A stretch of DNA of 7,631 bases, from NCBI GenBank assembly GCA_015485375.1, contig WFTU01000121.1:1-7631 (forward strand), read 5' to 3'. The notes under the pieces were generated by a model, which saw only the letters and a program-made list of their open reading frames with translations, was not told where the DNA came from and made no database searches. Made by a program: the position numbers and the translations under genes. This document shows, one piece after another, positions 1 to 5,697 of this stretch (position 1 is its first letter; each line of letters opens with the position of its first letter). Source of the stretch: Paracoccaceae bacterium (GTDB lineage Bacteria > Pseudomonadota > Alphaproteobacteria > Rhodobacterales > Rhodobacteraceae).

Positions 1-261
1 ATCAAGGGCAGGACGGTCTCGGGCAGGACTGTTTTGACCGGATTGGGGGGCGGCATTCTTTCCGGCGCGGCCTACGGTCTGGTGATTTATGCGGCGGCGC
101 TGGCCCCGCTGGGGATGGTTTCGACCCTGCGCGAGACCTCGGTGGTGTTCGCGGCGCTGATCGGGATCGTGCTGATGGGCGAGCGGCCGTGGCGCTTGCG
201 GATTGTGGCCTCGGTGGTGGTCGCGGGCGGAGTCATCCTGATGACTATCGGTTCAGCATAG
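1..261 (+). CDS. EamA/DMT-family inner-membrane transporter, C-terminal fragment (5' end outside window)
   Basis: This reading frame is open from the first base to a TAG stop at 259-261, so only the last 86 residues are present. The visible part is strongly hydrophobic, with about three membrane segments. It includes a stretch ending in LRETSVVFAALIG, then a short GERPWRLR loop, then a final helix (IVASVVVAGGVILMTIGSA). A helix followed by GE(R/K)-x-basic and one last helix is the typical end of the second EamA domain of drug/metabolite transporter superfamily proteins of about 280-300 residues. The substrate cannot be told from this part; family members export amino acids, metabolites or drugs. 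A TTG at 34-36 could be read as a start, but the frame continues upstream in the same protein style, so I treat the gene as truncated by the window. It lies in the same direction as the importer operon, 126 bp upstream, but that gap carries a separate promoter candidate. Confidence 0.8.
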   Translation: MKGRTVSGRTVLTGLGGGILSGAAYGLVIYAAALAPLGMVSTLRETSVVFAALIGIVLMGERPWRLRIVASVVVAGGVILMTIGSA

Positions 262-295
262 TTGCGGCTGAAAAAAAATTCACAAAATGCTTCCA

Positions 296-329
296 TTGTT
301 ACGAATTTGTCTTAAACTTGCGGCATTAT
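296..329 (+). promoter_or_regulatory. Candidate PhoB-activated promoter (Pho box plus -10) for the aminophosphonate importer
   Basis: Two 7-bp direct repeats, TTGTTAC (296-302) and TTGTCTT (307-313), are separated by the AT-rich GAAT, giving an 11-bp period. This is the layout of a Pho box (consensus CTGTCAT, 4 AT-rich bases, CTGTCAT); the halves match at 4/7 and 5/7 positions. Exactly 10 bp further on is CATTAT (324-329), a 4/6 match to a -10 element. In E. coli-type PhoB promoters the box replaces the -35 and sits about 10 bp before the -10, as here. No good sigma-70 -35 hexamer is seen at normal spacing, which fits an activator-dependent promoter. Transcription would begin near 336, about 50 nt before the start codon at 388. 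The assignment is by pattern only. Confidence 0.55.
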
Positions 330-387
330 GCCCGGGACAAGGGCAGGTGCCTTTGCGCACATCACCAAGCAACATGGGAGCTTGCAA

Positions 388-1404
388 ATGAAATCGATCA
401 AAACACTTGCTATGACATCCGTTCTGGCGCTGGGCTTTGCGGCCAACGCCATGGCGGTCGAGTTGACGGTCTATACGGCTGTGGAGGCCGAGGACCTGAA
501 GCGCTATGCCGAGGCCTTCAACGAGGATTATCCGGATATCAAGATCAACTGGGTCCGTGATTCCACCGGTGTTATCACCGCGAAGCTGCTGGCCGAGAAA
601 AACAACCCGCAGGCGGATGTGATCTGGGGGCTGGCGGCGACCTCGCTGCTGCTGATGAAGGGCGAAGGCATGCTGGAGCCCTATGCGCCGGCCGGTGTCG
701 AGAATCTCGATCCGAAATTCGTTGATAACTCCACGCCGCCGACATGGACGGGAATGGATGCCTGGGTAGCCTCGATCTGCTACAACACGGTTGAAGGCGA
801 GAAGAACGGTATTCCGGCCCCGACAAGCTGGGCCGATCTGACTGATCCGGTTTACAAGGACCAGATCATCATGCCGAATCCGAATTCCTCGGGCACCGGT
901 TTCCTCGATGTATCGAGCTGGTTGCAGATGTTCGGTGAAGAGGGCGGCTGGAACTACATGGATGCGCTGCACGAGAATATCGCGCGCTATACCCATTCCG
1001 GTTCCGCGCCGTGTAAACTGGCGGCTGCCGGTGAAACCACTGTTGGCGTTTCCTTCGCCTTCCGCGGAGCCAAGTCGAAAGCCGCAGGCGCGCCGATTGA
1101 AATCATCGTGCCGACCGAGGGCGTAGGCTGGGATATGGAAGCCACGGCGATTGTTGCCGGTACTGCCGAGCTGGAAGCCGCACAGACGCTGGTTGACTGG
1201 ACCGTGACCCGCAAGGCGAACGAGCTGTACAATCAGGGTTATGCGGTTGTGGCCTATCCGGGCGTTGCCAAGCCAGTGGAATATTTCCCCGAAGGTCTGG
1301 TTGACGCGATGATCGACAACGACTTCGAATTCGCCGCCAACAACCGCGCGCGTATTCTGGCCGAATGGGCGAAACGCTACGACGGAAAATCCGATCCGAA
1401 GTAA
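388..1404 (+). CDS. phnS2: 2-aminoethylphosphonate-type ABC transporter, periplasmic substrate-binding protein (PhnS2/AepX-like)
   Basis: This is the periplasmic receptor of an ABC importer, predicted to capture 2-aminoethylphosphonate or a related aminophosphonate and deliver it to the permease encoded two genes downstream. The 338-residue protein begins with a Sec signal peptide: K2 and K5, a hydrophobic core, and an AMA cleavage site after residue 23. The mature start VELTVYTAVEAEDLKRY and the segments WVRDSTG (55-61), NNPQADVIWGLAATSLL (72-88), MPNPNSSGTGFLDVSSWLQ (162-180) and HSGSAPCK (203-210) match the PhnS2 family as I know it, which is related to the Fe(3+)/polyamine-type binding proteins. 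The Ser/Thr/Gly-rich SSGTG loop is a plausible anion site (inference). Two mature cysteines, C131 and C209, could form a disulfide. I chose the ATG at 388 because GGGAG (376-380) lies 7 nt ahead and it begins directly with the signal peptide. An in-frame ATG at 328 would overlap the proposed -10 and spoil the signal peptide. It is the first gene of the operon. The exact ligand is unproven. Confidence 0.88.
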   Translation: MKSIKTLAMTSVLALGFAANAMAVELTVYTAVEAEDLKRYAEAFNEDYPDIKINWVRDSTGVITAKLLAEKNNPQADVIWGLAATSLLLMKGEGMLEPYAPAGVENLDPKFVDNSTPPTWTGMDAWVASICYNTVEGEKNGIPAPTSWADLTDPVYKDQIIMPNPNSSGTGFLDVSSWLQMFGEEGGWNYMDALHENIARYTHSGSAPCKLAAAGETTVGVSFAFRGAKSKAAGAPIEIIVPTEGVGWDMEATAIVAGTAELEAAQTLVDWTVTRKANELYNQGYAVVAYPGVAKPVEYFPEGLVDAMIDNDFEFAANNRARILAEWAKRYDGKSDPK

Positions 1405-1427
1405 GGTTTTCTGCCTGATCTGAACCA

Positions 1428-1458
1428 GACGGAGGGGCGGCGCTGCGGCCCCTCCGTC
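1428..1458 (+). promoter_or_regulatory. Intercistronic stem-loop between binding-protein and ATPase genes
   Basis: A perfect 11-bp inverted repeat, GACGGAGGGGC (1428-1438) and GCCCCTCCGTC (1448-1458), encloses a 9-nt loop. It lies 23 nt after the stop of the binding-protein gene and 31 nt before the ATPase start. The only nearby T-run (TTTTT, 1472-1476) is 13 nt past the stem, too far for a standard intrinsic terminator. The likely role is an mRNA-stabilising 3' structure or partial attenuator that lets the binding protein be made in excess over the membrane components, as known for malE-malF and other importer operons. The stem is certain; the role is inference. Confidence 0.65.
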
Positions 1459-1489
1459 ACGAATACCATCTGTTTTTACGGAGTCCCCC

Positions 1490-2584
1490 ATGCTTGACGC
1501 CCCCGCACCGACACCAAAGGTTTATCTGCATATCGAGAACCTGTGGAAGAAATTCGGGGATTTTGTGGCGCTGCGGGAGATTTCGCTTGATGTGATCGAA
1601 AGCGAGTTCCTGTGTTTTCTGGGGCCGTCCGGTTGCGGCAAGACCACGTTGCTGCGCGCGATTGCCGGGCTGGATTTGCAAACCACGGGCAAGGTGGAGC
1701 AGGCGGGGCGGGATGTTTCCAACCTGCCGCCGGCGGAGCGGGATTTCGGGATTGTGTTCCAGTCCTATGCGCTGTTTCCGAACCTGACGATTGAAAAGAA
1801 TATCGCCTACGGGCTGGAGAACGAGAAACGCCCGAAGGCCGAGATCAAGGCGCGGGTGGCGGAACTGCTGGAACTGGTCGGCCTGCCGGAGCAGGGCAAA
1901 AAATATCCGGCGCAGCTTTCGGGCGGGCAGCAACAGCGTATTGCGCTGGCGCGGGCCATTGCAACCAGTCCGGGGCTGTTGCTGCTGGACGAGCCGCTCT
2001 CGGCGCTGGATGCCAAGGTGCGGGTGCATTTGCGCCACGAGGTCAAGGAACTGCAGCGCAAGCTGGGCGTGACCACGGTGATGGTGACCCATGATCAGGA
2101 GGAGGCCCTGTCGATGGCCGACCGGATTGTGGTGATGAACCACGGCACCATCGAGCAGGTCGGCACGCCGGTGGAGATTTACCGCGAGCCTGCCAGCCTG
2201 TTTGTGGCCGACTTTATCGGCGCGATGAACCAGATACCGGCGGTGGCGGATACCACCGGCACGGTCACGGTCAACGGCAAGGTTCTGGCGAGCGACAACA
2301 GCGCGTTCGAGGGCGGGGTCGGCGTCGTTGCCGCGATCCGGCCCGAGGATATTATCCCCGTCGAGGCGGGCGAGGCCGAGGCGATCCCCGTGCAGATCGA
2401 GGATATGGAGTTCCTCGGCTCGTTTTATCGCGCCACCATCACCTGTGCGGAGATGGGCGGCGTGGAGCTGATGGCGGATTTCTCGATCAACGCGGTGCGG
2501 CGGCTCGATCTGTCTATCGGTAAATCCATGAGCGTGCATCTGCCCGCCGACCGGCTCAAGGTGTTTCCGGCGGAGGAAGGCTGA
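1490..2584 (+). CDS. phnT2: 2-aminoethylphosphonate-type ABC transporter, ATP-binding protein (PhnT2-like)
   Basis: This cytoplasmic ATPase would power the importer. The 364-residue protein has a full nucleotide-binding domain: Walker A GPSGCGKT (45-52), Q-loop FQSYALFP (Q91), signature LSGGQQQR (143-150), Walker B LLLLDEP with catalytic E168, D-loop SALDAKVR and H-loop H201. After GAMN (about 244-247), residues 250-360 form a TOBE-like regulatory domain, which places it among the CysA/PotA/FbpC-type importers. Nothing essential is missing. The ATG at 1490 is preceded by GGAG (1480-1483) at 6-nt spacing. The stop overlaps the permease start by one base (TGATG), implying translational coupling. 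The sequence alone does not separate PhnT2 from iron or spermidine ATPases; the substrate class is taken from the binding protein next door. Confidence 0.88.
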   Translation: MLDAPAPTPKVYLHIENLWKKFGDFVALREISLDVIESEFLCFLGPSGCGKTTLLRAIAGLDLQTTGKVEQAGRDVSNLPPAERDFGIVFQSYALFPNLTIEKNIAYGLENEKRPKAEIKARVAELLELVGLPEQGKKYPAQLSGGQQQRIALARAIATSPGLLLLDEPLSALDAKVRVHLRHEVKELQRKLGVTTVMVTHDQEEALSMADRIVVMNHGTIEQVGTPVEIYREPASLFVADFIGAMNQIPAVADTTGTVTVNGKVLASDNSAFEGGVGVVAAIRPEDIIPVEAGEAEAIPVQIEDMEFLGSFYRATITCAEMGGVELMADFSINAVRRLDLSIGKSMSVHLPADRLKVFPAEEG

Positions 2585-4590
2585 TGTCCGCTGCCGAAAT
2601 GACCGGACCGCTGGTCAAACCCAAACTGGGGCGCGATGACTGGACCCAGCGCGGGTTCATGCTGGTGATTGCGCTGTATCTGGTGGTGGCGCTGGCGCTG
2701 CCGCTCTATGCGATGCTGTCCAAGGCGTTCTCGACCTATGCGTTCGACCTGACCGCCTTCGAGGTGCAGGTGAGTGACGAGGCGGGGGTATACAACGATC
2801 CGCCCGTGACATTGGCGGAACTGAATGCCGGGCGGCAGGTCTGGGACAAGGCCGATCTGACGGTTGGCTCCGACGGGCGGCTGGGGCTGACCGATCTGTT
2901 CCCCGACTACAGTTTCCGCTCTCCGGTGATGTATAAATTCCGCGGGAAAACGGCGGAGGATGTCTATCTGGTTGGCTCCGAGCGGCAAACGGGGCCGGAG
3001 TGGCAGGAGTTTGATTCCAACACCTTCCGCCGGCTGGTGATCCGGCCGGCGAAGGATGTGGGGCTGGGGAACTTCACGCGCTATTTCTCGACCCCCTCGC
3101 TGTTCCAGTCGATCGAGAACTCGCTGTGGATTGCCGCGATTTCCACGGTCATTACGGTCACGCTGGCCTTCTGGTTCGCCTATGCGCTGGCGCGCAGCTG
3201 TATGCGGTTCAAGGGTGTATTCCGCATGATTGCCATGCTGCCGATCCTTGTGCCCTCTCTGCTGCCGGGGATTGCGCTGATCTATCTGTTCGGCAATCAG
3301 GGGGTTTTGAAAGCGTTCCTGATGGGGAACACGATTTATGGTCCGATCGGCATTGTCATCGGCTCGGTGTTTTTTACCTTTCCCCATGCGATGATTATTA
3401 TCTCCACCGCCCTGTCGATTTCCGATGCACGGCTCTACGAGGCGGCAGTGTCATTGAAGGCGAGCCGGTGGAAAACCTTCTGGACCGTGACGATCCCGGG
3501 TGCGCGCTATGGTCTGTTCTCCGCGGCTTTCGTCGTGTTCAATCTGGTCATTACCGATTTCGGTCTGCCCAAGGTGATCGGCGGCAAATTCAACGTGCTG
3601 GCGGTGGATATCTATAAACAGGTGATCGGGCAGCAGAATTTCGAGATGGGGGCGGTGGTTTCTGTCGTGCTGCTGGTGCCGGCGGTGCTGGCCTTTGCCA
3701 TTGACCGGCAGGTGCAGAAGAAACAGGTGGCGCTGCTCTCGGCGCGCTCGGTGGTTTACGAGCCGAAGCCGAACAAGCTGTTCGACCGGATATTCCTCGC
3801 CTATTCCTCGCTGGTGGCGCTGTTTATCGTCGGCATTATCGCCATGTGCCAGTTCGCGGCACTGGTGAAATTCTGGCCATATAATTTGAGCCTGTCGCTG
3901 CGAAACTACAATTTCGACCTGATGGATGGTGGCGGCTGGGGGGCCTATAAAAACTCGATAACGCTGGCGGTGCTGACGGCGGTGATCGGGACAATCGTGG
4001 TGTTTCTGGGCGCCTATATGGTCGAGAAAACCAAAGGATTCGAGAAGGGGCGCGCGGCGTTTCAGGCGCTGGCGATGCTGCCGATGGCGATTCCGGGGAT
4101 GGTGCTGGGGCTGTCGTATATTTTCTTCTTCAACAACCCGTCCAACCCGCTGAACGTGATTTACGGCACGATGATTATTCTGGTGGTCTCCACCGTCACC
4201 CATTTCTATACGGTGTCGCATCTGACGGCGGTGACGGCGCTCAAGCAGATGGATACGGAGTTTGAATCCGTTTCCGCCTCGCTCAAGCAGCCGTTTTTCA
4301 AGCTGTTCTGGCGGGTGACGGTGCCGGTGTCGATGCCGGCGGTCCTGAATATCTCGATCTATCTGTTCGTGAATGCGATGACGACGGTTTCGGCGGTGGT
4401 GTTCCTGTATTCGACCGACACCGCGCTGGCGTCGGTGGCCGTTCTGAACATGGATGACGCGGGCGATATTGCCCCTGCGGCGGCGATGGGGATGATGATT
4501 TTCTATACCAATGCCGGTGCGCGGATCATTCATGCGCTGGCCTCGCGCCGGATATTGCGGCGTTCGGAGGCATGGCGGCGCAGCGGTTGA
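2584..4590 (+). CDS. phnU2: 2-aminoethylphosphonate-type ABC transporter, fused double-domain permease (PhnU2-like)
   Basis: This 668-residue inner-membrane protein carries two ABC-permease domains in one chain, so a single copy could form the whole channel. I count about 12 membrane segments: one at 24-46, five in the first domain (about 179-372) and six in the second (about 403-650). Each half has an EAA loop that docks on the ATPase: EAAVSLKASRWKTFWTVTIP (286-305) and ESVSASLKQPFFKLFWRVTVP (561-581). Between the first and second helices lies a hydrophilic stretch of about 130 residues (47-178), predicted to be periplasmic. It is rich in D, E, G and aromatic residues and seems larger than in FbpB-type fused permeases, which I recall as about 500-560 residues overall. 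The ATG at 2584 overlaps the ATPase stop, with GGAGG (2572-2576) 7 nt upstream. It is the last gene of the transport operon; no terminator hairpin is evident in the 74 bp after it. Confidence 0.87.
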   Translation: MSAAEMTGPLVKPKLGRDDWTQRGFMLVIALYLVVALALPLYAMLSKAFSTYAFDLTAFEVQVSDEAGVYNDPPVTLAELNAGRQVWDKADLTVGSDGRLGLTDLFPDYSFRSPVMYKFRGKTAEDVYLVGSERQTGPEWQEFDSNTFRRLVIRPAKDVGLGNFTRYFSTPSLFQSIENSLWIAAISTVITVTLAFWFAYALARSCMRFKGVFRMIAMLPILVPSLLPGIALIYLFGNQGVLKAFLMGNTIYGPIGIVIGSVFFTFPHAMIIISTALSISDARLYEAAVSLKASRWKTFWTVTIPGARYGLFSAAFVVFNLVITDFGLPKVIGGKFNVLAVDIYKQVIGQQNFEMGAVVSVVLLVPAVLAFAIDRQVQKKQVALLSARSVVYEPKPNKLFDRIFLAYSSLVALFIVGIIAMCQFAALVKFWPYNLSLSLRNYNFDLMDGGGWGAYKNSITLAVLTAVIGTIVVFLGAYMVEKTKGFEKGRAAFQALAMLPMAIPGMVLGLSYIFFFNNPSNPLNVIYGTMIILVVSTVTHFYTVSHLTAVTALKQMDTEFESVSASLKQPFFKLFWRVTVPVSMPAVLNISIYLFVNAMTTVSAVVFLYSTDTALASVAVLNMDDAGDIAPAAAMGMMIFYTNAGARIIHALASRRILRRSEAWRRSG

Positions 4591-4595
4591 GGGAA

Positions 4596-4636
4596 TTGAC
4601 TCACATCAACGTATAAATAGTGTGGAATGCTATATT
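4596..4636 (+). promoter_or_regulatory. Candidate FNR/FnrL-dependent promoter for ppk2
   Basis: TTGACTCACATCAA (4596-4609) fits the FNR consensus TTGAT-N4-ATCAA at 9 of 10 specified bases. Downstream, TGCTATATT (4628-4636) is an extended -10: the TG motif plus TATATT, 5/6 to consensus. Transcription starting near 4643-4644 would centre the palindrome at about -40.5 to -41.5, the classic class II activator position. No good -35 is found at normal spacing from this -10. The leader would be about 20 nt and would include the AAGAGGA ribosome site (4653-4659) of the next gene. Several CRP/FNR-family regulators (FnrL, Dnr, NnrR) recognise similar boxes, so the exact regulator is uncertain. Confidence 0.5.
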
Positions 4637-4664
4637 AGCTGCGATTGAAATAAAGAGGATTCCC

Positions 4665-5582
4665 ATGACAGATACACCCGCCGAAAAGTTTGATCAGGAA
4701 AACGAAGCTGTCGATCTGACGCAGCATATGAATGTGCCCAAGGATTCACCGCAGGCACGGTTCGAGCAGTCGCGCTATCCCTATCAGCAAAAGATGAAAA
4801 AGGCGGCTTACGAGGCCGAGAAGGCCAAGCTGCAGGTCGAGTTGCTGAAGGTGCAGCAATGGGTCGAGGAAACCGGCCAGAAGATCGTGCTTCTGTTCGA
4901 GGGGCGCGATGCGGCTGGCAAGGGTGGAACGATCAAGCGGTTTACCGAACACCTCAATCCACGCGGTGCGCGCGTGGTGGCGCTCAACAAACCGTCGGAG
5001 CGCGAGCGCAGCCAGTGGTATTTCCAGCGCTATATCCAGCAACTGCCCTCGGCGGGCGAGATCGTGTTTTTTGACCGGTCGTGGTATAATCGCGCCGGTG
5101 TGGAACGGGTGATGGGATTCTGCACACCGGGCGAGTATCTGGAATTCATGCGCCAGACGCCGGATCTGGAACGGATGTTCACGCGATCGGGTATCTGGCT
5201 GTTCAAATACTGGTTTTCGGTCACGCAGGACGAGCAGCGGCGGCGCTTTGAATCGCGTGAGCATGATCCGCTGAAACAGTGGAAGCTGTCACCCATTGAT
5301 CGCGCCAGCCTTGGTAAATGGAACGACTATACCGAGGCCAAGGAGGCGATGTTCTTCTACACCGACACCGCCGATGCGCCCTGGACGATTGTGAAGTCGA
5401 ATGACAAGAAGCGGGCACGGCTGAACACCATGCGGCATTTCCTGTCGTCGCTTCCCTATCCGGATCGTGACGAGAGCGTGGCAACGCCGGCCGATCCGTT
5501 GATCGTCGGCCATGCGGGCCATGTGATCGGGAACGACCGGCATATATTGGGCAAAACCCTGCATCCCGACGGACGCAAGTAG
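4665..5582 (+). CDS. ppk2: Polyphosphate kinase 2 (PPK2 family, class I-like)
   Basis: PPK2 enzymes transfer phosphate between polyphosphate and nucleoside diphosphates in the cytoplasm, typically making GTP or ATP from polyphosphate. The 305-residue protein is a single P-loop kinase domain, the usual class I length. Visible are Walker A GRDAAGKGGT (80-89) with its following IKR, the Walker B region VFFDRSWYNRAGVERVMGFC (134-153), and the lid segment RRRFESREHDPLKQWKLSP (192-210). Residues 45-70 form the usual Lys/Glu-rich helix before the core. A 35-residue tail after YPDRDE ends in HPDGRK and I assign no role to it. I chose the ATG at 4665, which has AAGAGGA 5 nt ahead. A GTG at 4620 would add 15 unconvincing residues and would start upstream of the proposed -10. 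It lies 74 bp after the importer genes, with its own FNR-like promoter. Whether ADP or GDP is preferred cannot be read by eye. Confidence 0.92.
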   Translation: MTDTPAEKFDQENEAVDLTQHMNVPKDSPQARFEQSRYPYQQKMKKAAYEAEKAKLQVELLKVQQWVEETGQKIVLLFEGRDAAGKGGTIKRFTEHLNPRGARVVALNKPSERERSQWYFQRYIQQLPSAGEIVFFDRSWYNRAGVERVMGFCTPGEYLEFMRQTPDLERMFTRSGIWLFKYWFSVTQDEQRRRFESREHDPLKQWKLSPIDRASLGKWNDYTEAKEAMFFYTDTADAPWTIVKSNDKKRARLNTMRHFLSSLPYPDRDESVATPADPLIVGHAGHVIGNDRHILGKTLHPDGRK

Positions 5583-5583
5583 C

Positions 5584-5612
5584 AAAAAGGCCCGACGGCT
5601 GTCTGCTCGGGC
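5584..5612 (-). terminator. Intrinsic terminator-like hairpin oriented for the minus strand
   Basis: GCCCGA (5590-5595) and TCGGGC (5607-5612) form a 6-bp GC-rich stem with an 11-nt loop. Read on the - strand, the stem is followed by C and then TTTTT (complement of the A-run 5584-5588), a terminator-like order. Read on the + strand, the A-run precedes the stem and no T-run follows until 5633-5638, so it is a poor terminator for ppk2. It may stop - strand transcripts that run on from ahcY through the methyltransferase region. The short stem makes this tentative. Confidence 0.45.
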
Positions 5613-5643
5613 GCGCTGTGTAACGAAAAATGTTTTTTCTGTA

Positions 5644-5683
5644 GGGCAATGATGGTATCCGTCGTTGGATATCATTATTGCCC
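5644..5683 (+). promoter_or_regulatory. Long hairpin just upstream of the FkbM methyltransferase start
   Basis: GGGCAATGATGGTATCC (5644-5660) pairs with GGATATCATTATTGCCC (5667-5683) over 17 uninterrupted positions around a 6-nt loop (GTCGTT). Fifteen pairs are Watson-Crick and two are G-U (5651/5676 and 5655/5672). On the opposite strand those two become A-C mismatches, so the fold is best as + strand RNA. No T-run follows, so it is not a normal terminator. The GGGA (5684-5687) that may serve as ribosome site begins directly at the foot of the stem, 10 nt before the ATG at 5698. A role in leader structure or translation control is inference. Confidence 0.6.
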
Positions 5684-5697
5684 GGGATCAACAGATA

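Noticed and set aside
328..387. Upstream in-frame ATG for the binding protein (20 extra residues)
   Set aside because: It overlaps the proposed -10 and would bury the signal peptide; the ATG at 388 has a GGGAG at proper spacing.
280..1491. Long open frame on the - strand opposite the binding-protein gene
   Set aside because: Its protein is Arg/His/Gly-rich without recognisable motifs and mirrors a clear + strand gene; it is a by-product of G+C-rich codon use.
1457..2539. Long open frame on the - strand opposite the ATPase gene
   Set aside because: The + strand frame holds every ABC ATPase motif, and the antisense product is low-complexity Arg/His/Gln-rich.
3451..4533. Long open frame on the - strand opposite the permease gene
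   Set aside because: Extremely Arg/His/Gln-rich antisense shadow of membrane-helix codons, with no family likeness.
4620..4664. GTG start adding 15 residues to PPK2
   Set aside because: It lacks a good ribosome site and lies upstream of the likely -10 element; the ATG at 4665 has AAGAGGA in place.
5625..5639. AT-only inverted repeat GAAAAA-TGT-TTTTTC as a terminator
   Set aside because: The stem is only A-T apart from one pair and is not followed by a separate T-run, so it is too weak to call.
5673..5687. Resemblance of CATTATTGCCCGGGA here to CATTATGCCCGGGA at 324-337 upstream of the binding-protein gene
   Set aside because: Only about 14 bases match, with a one-base indel and different surroundings; probably chance, not a shared operator.
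5665..5697. TTG start adding 11 residues to the methyltransferase
   Set aside because: The codon lies within the loop and stem of the 17-bp hairpin and has no ribosome site, while ATG 5698 follows a GGGA.
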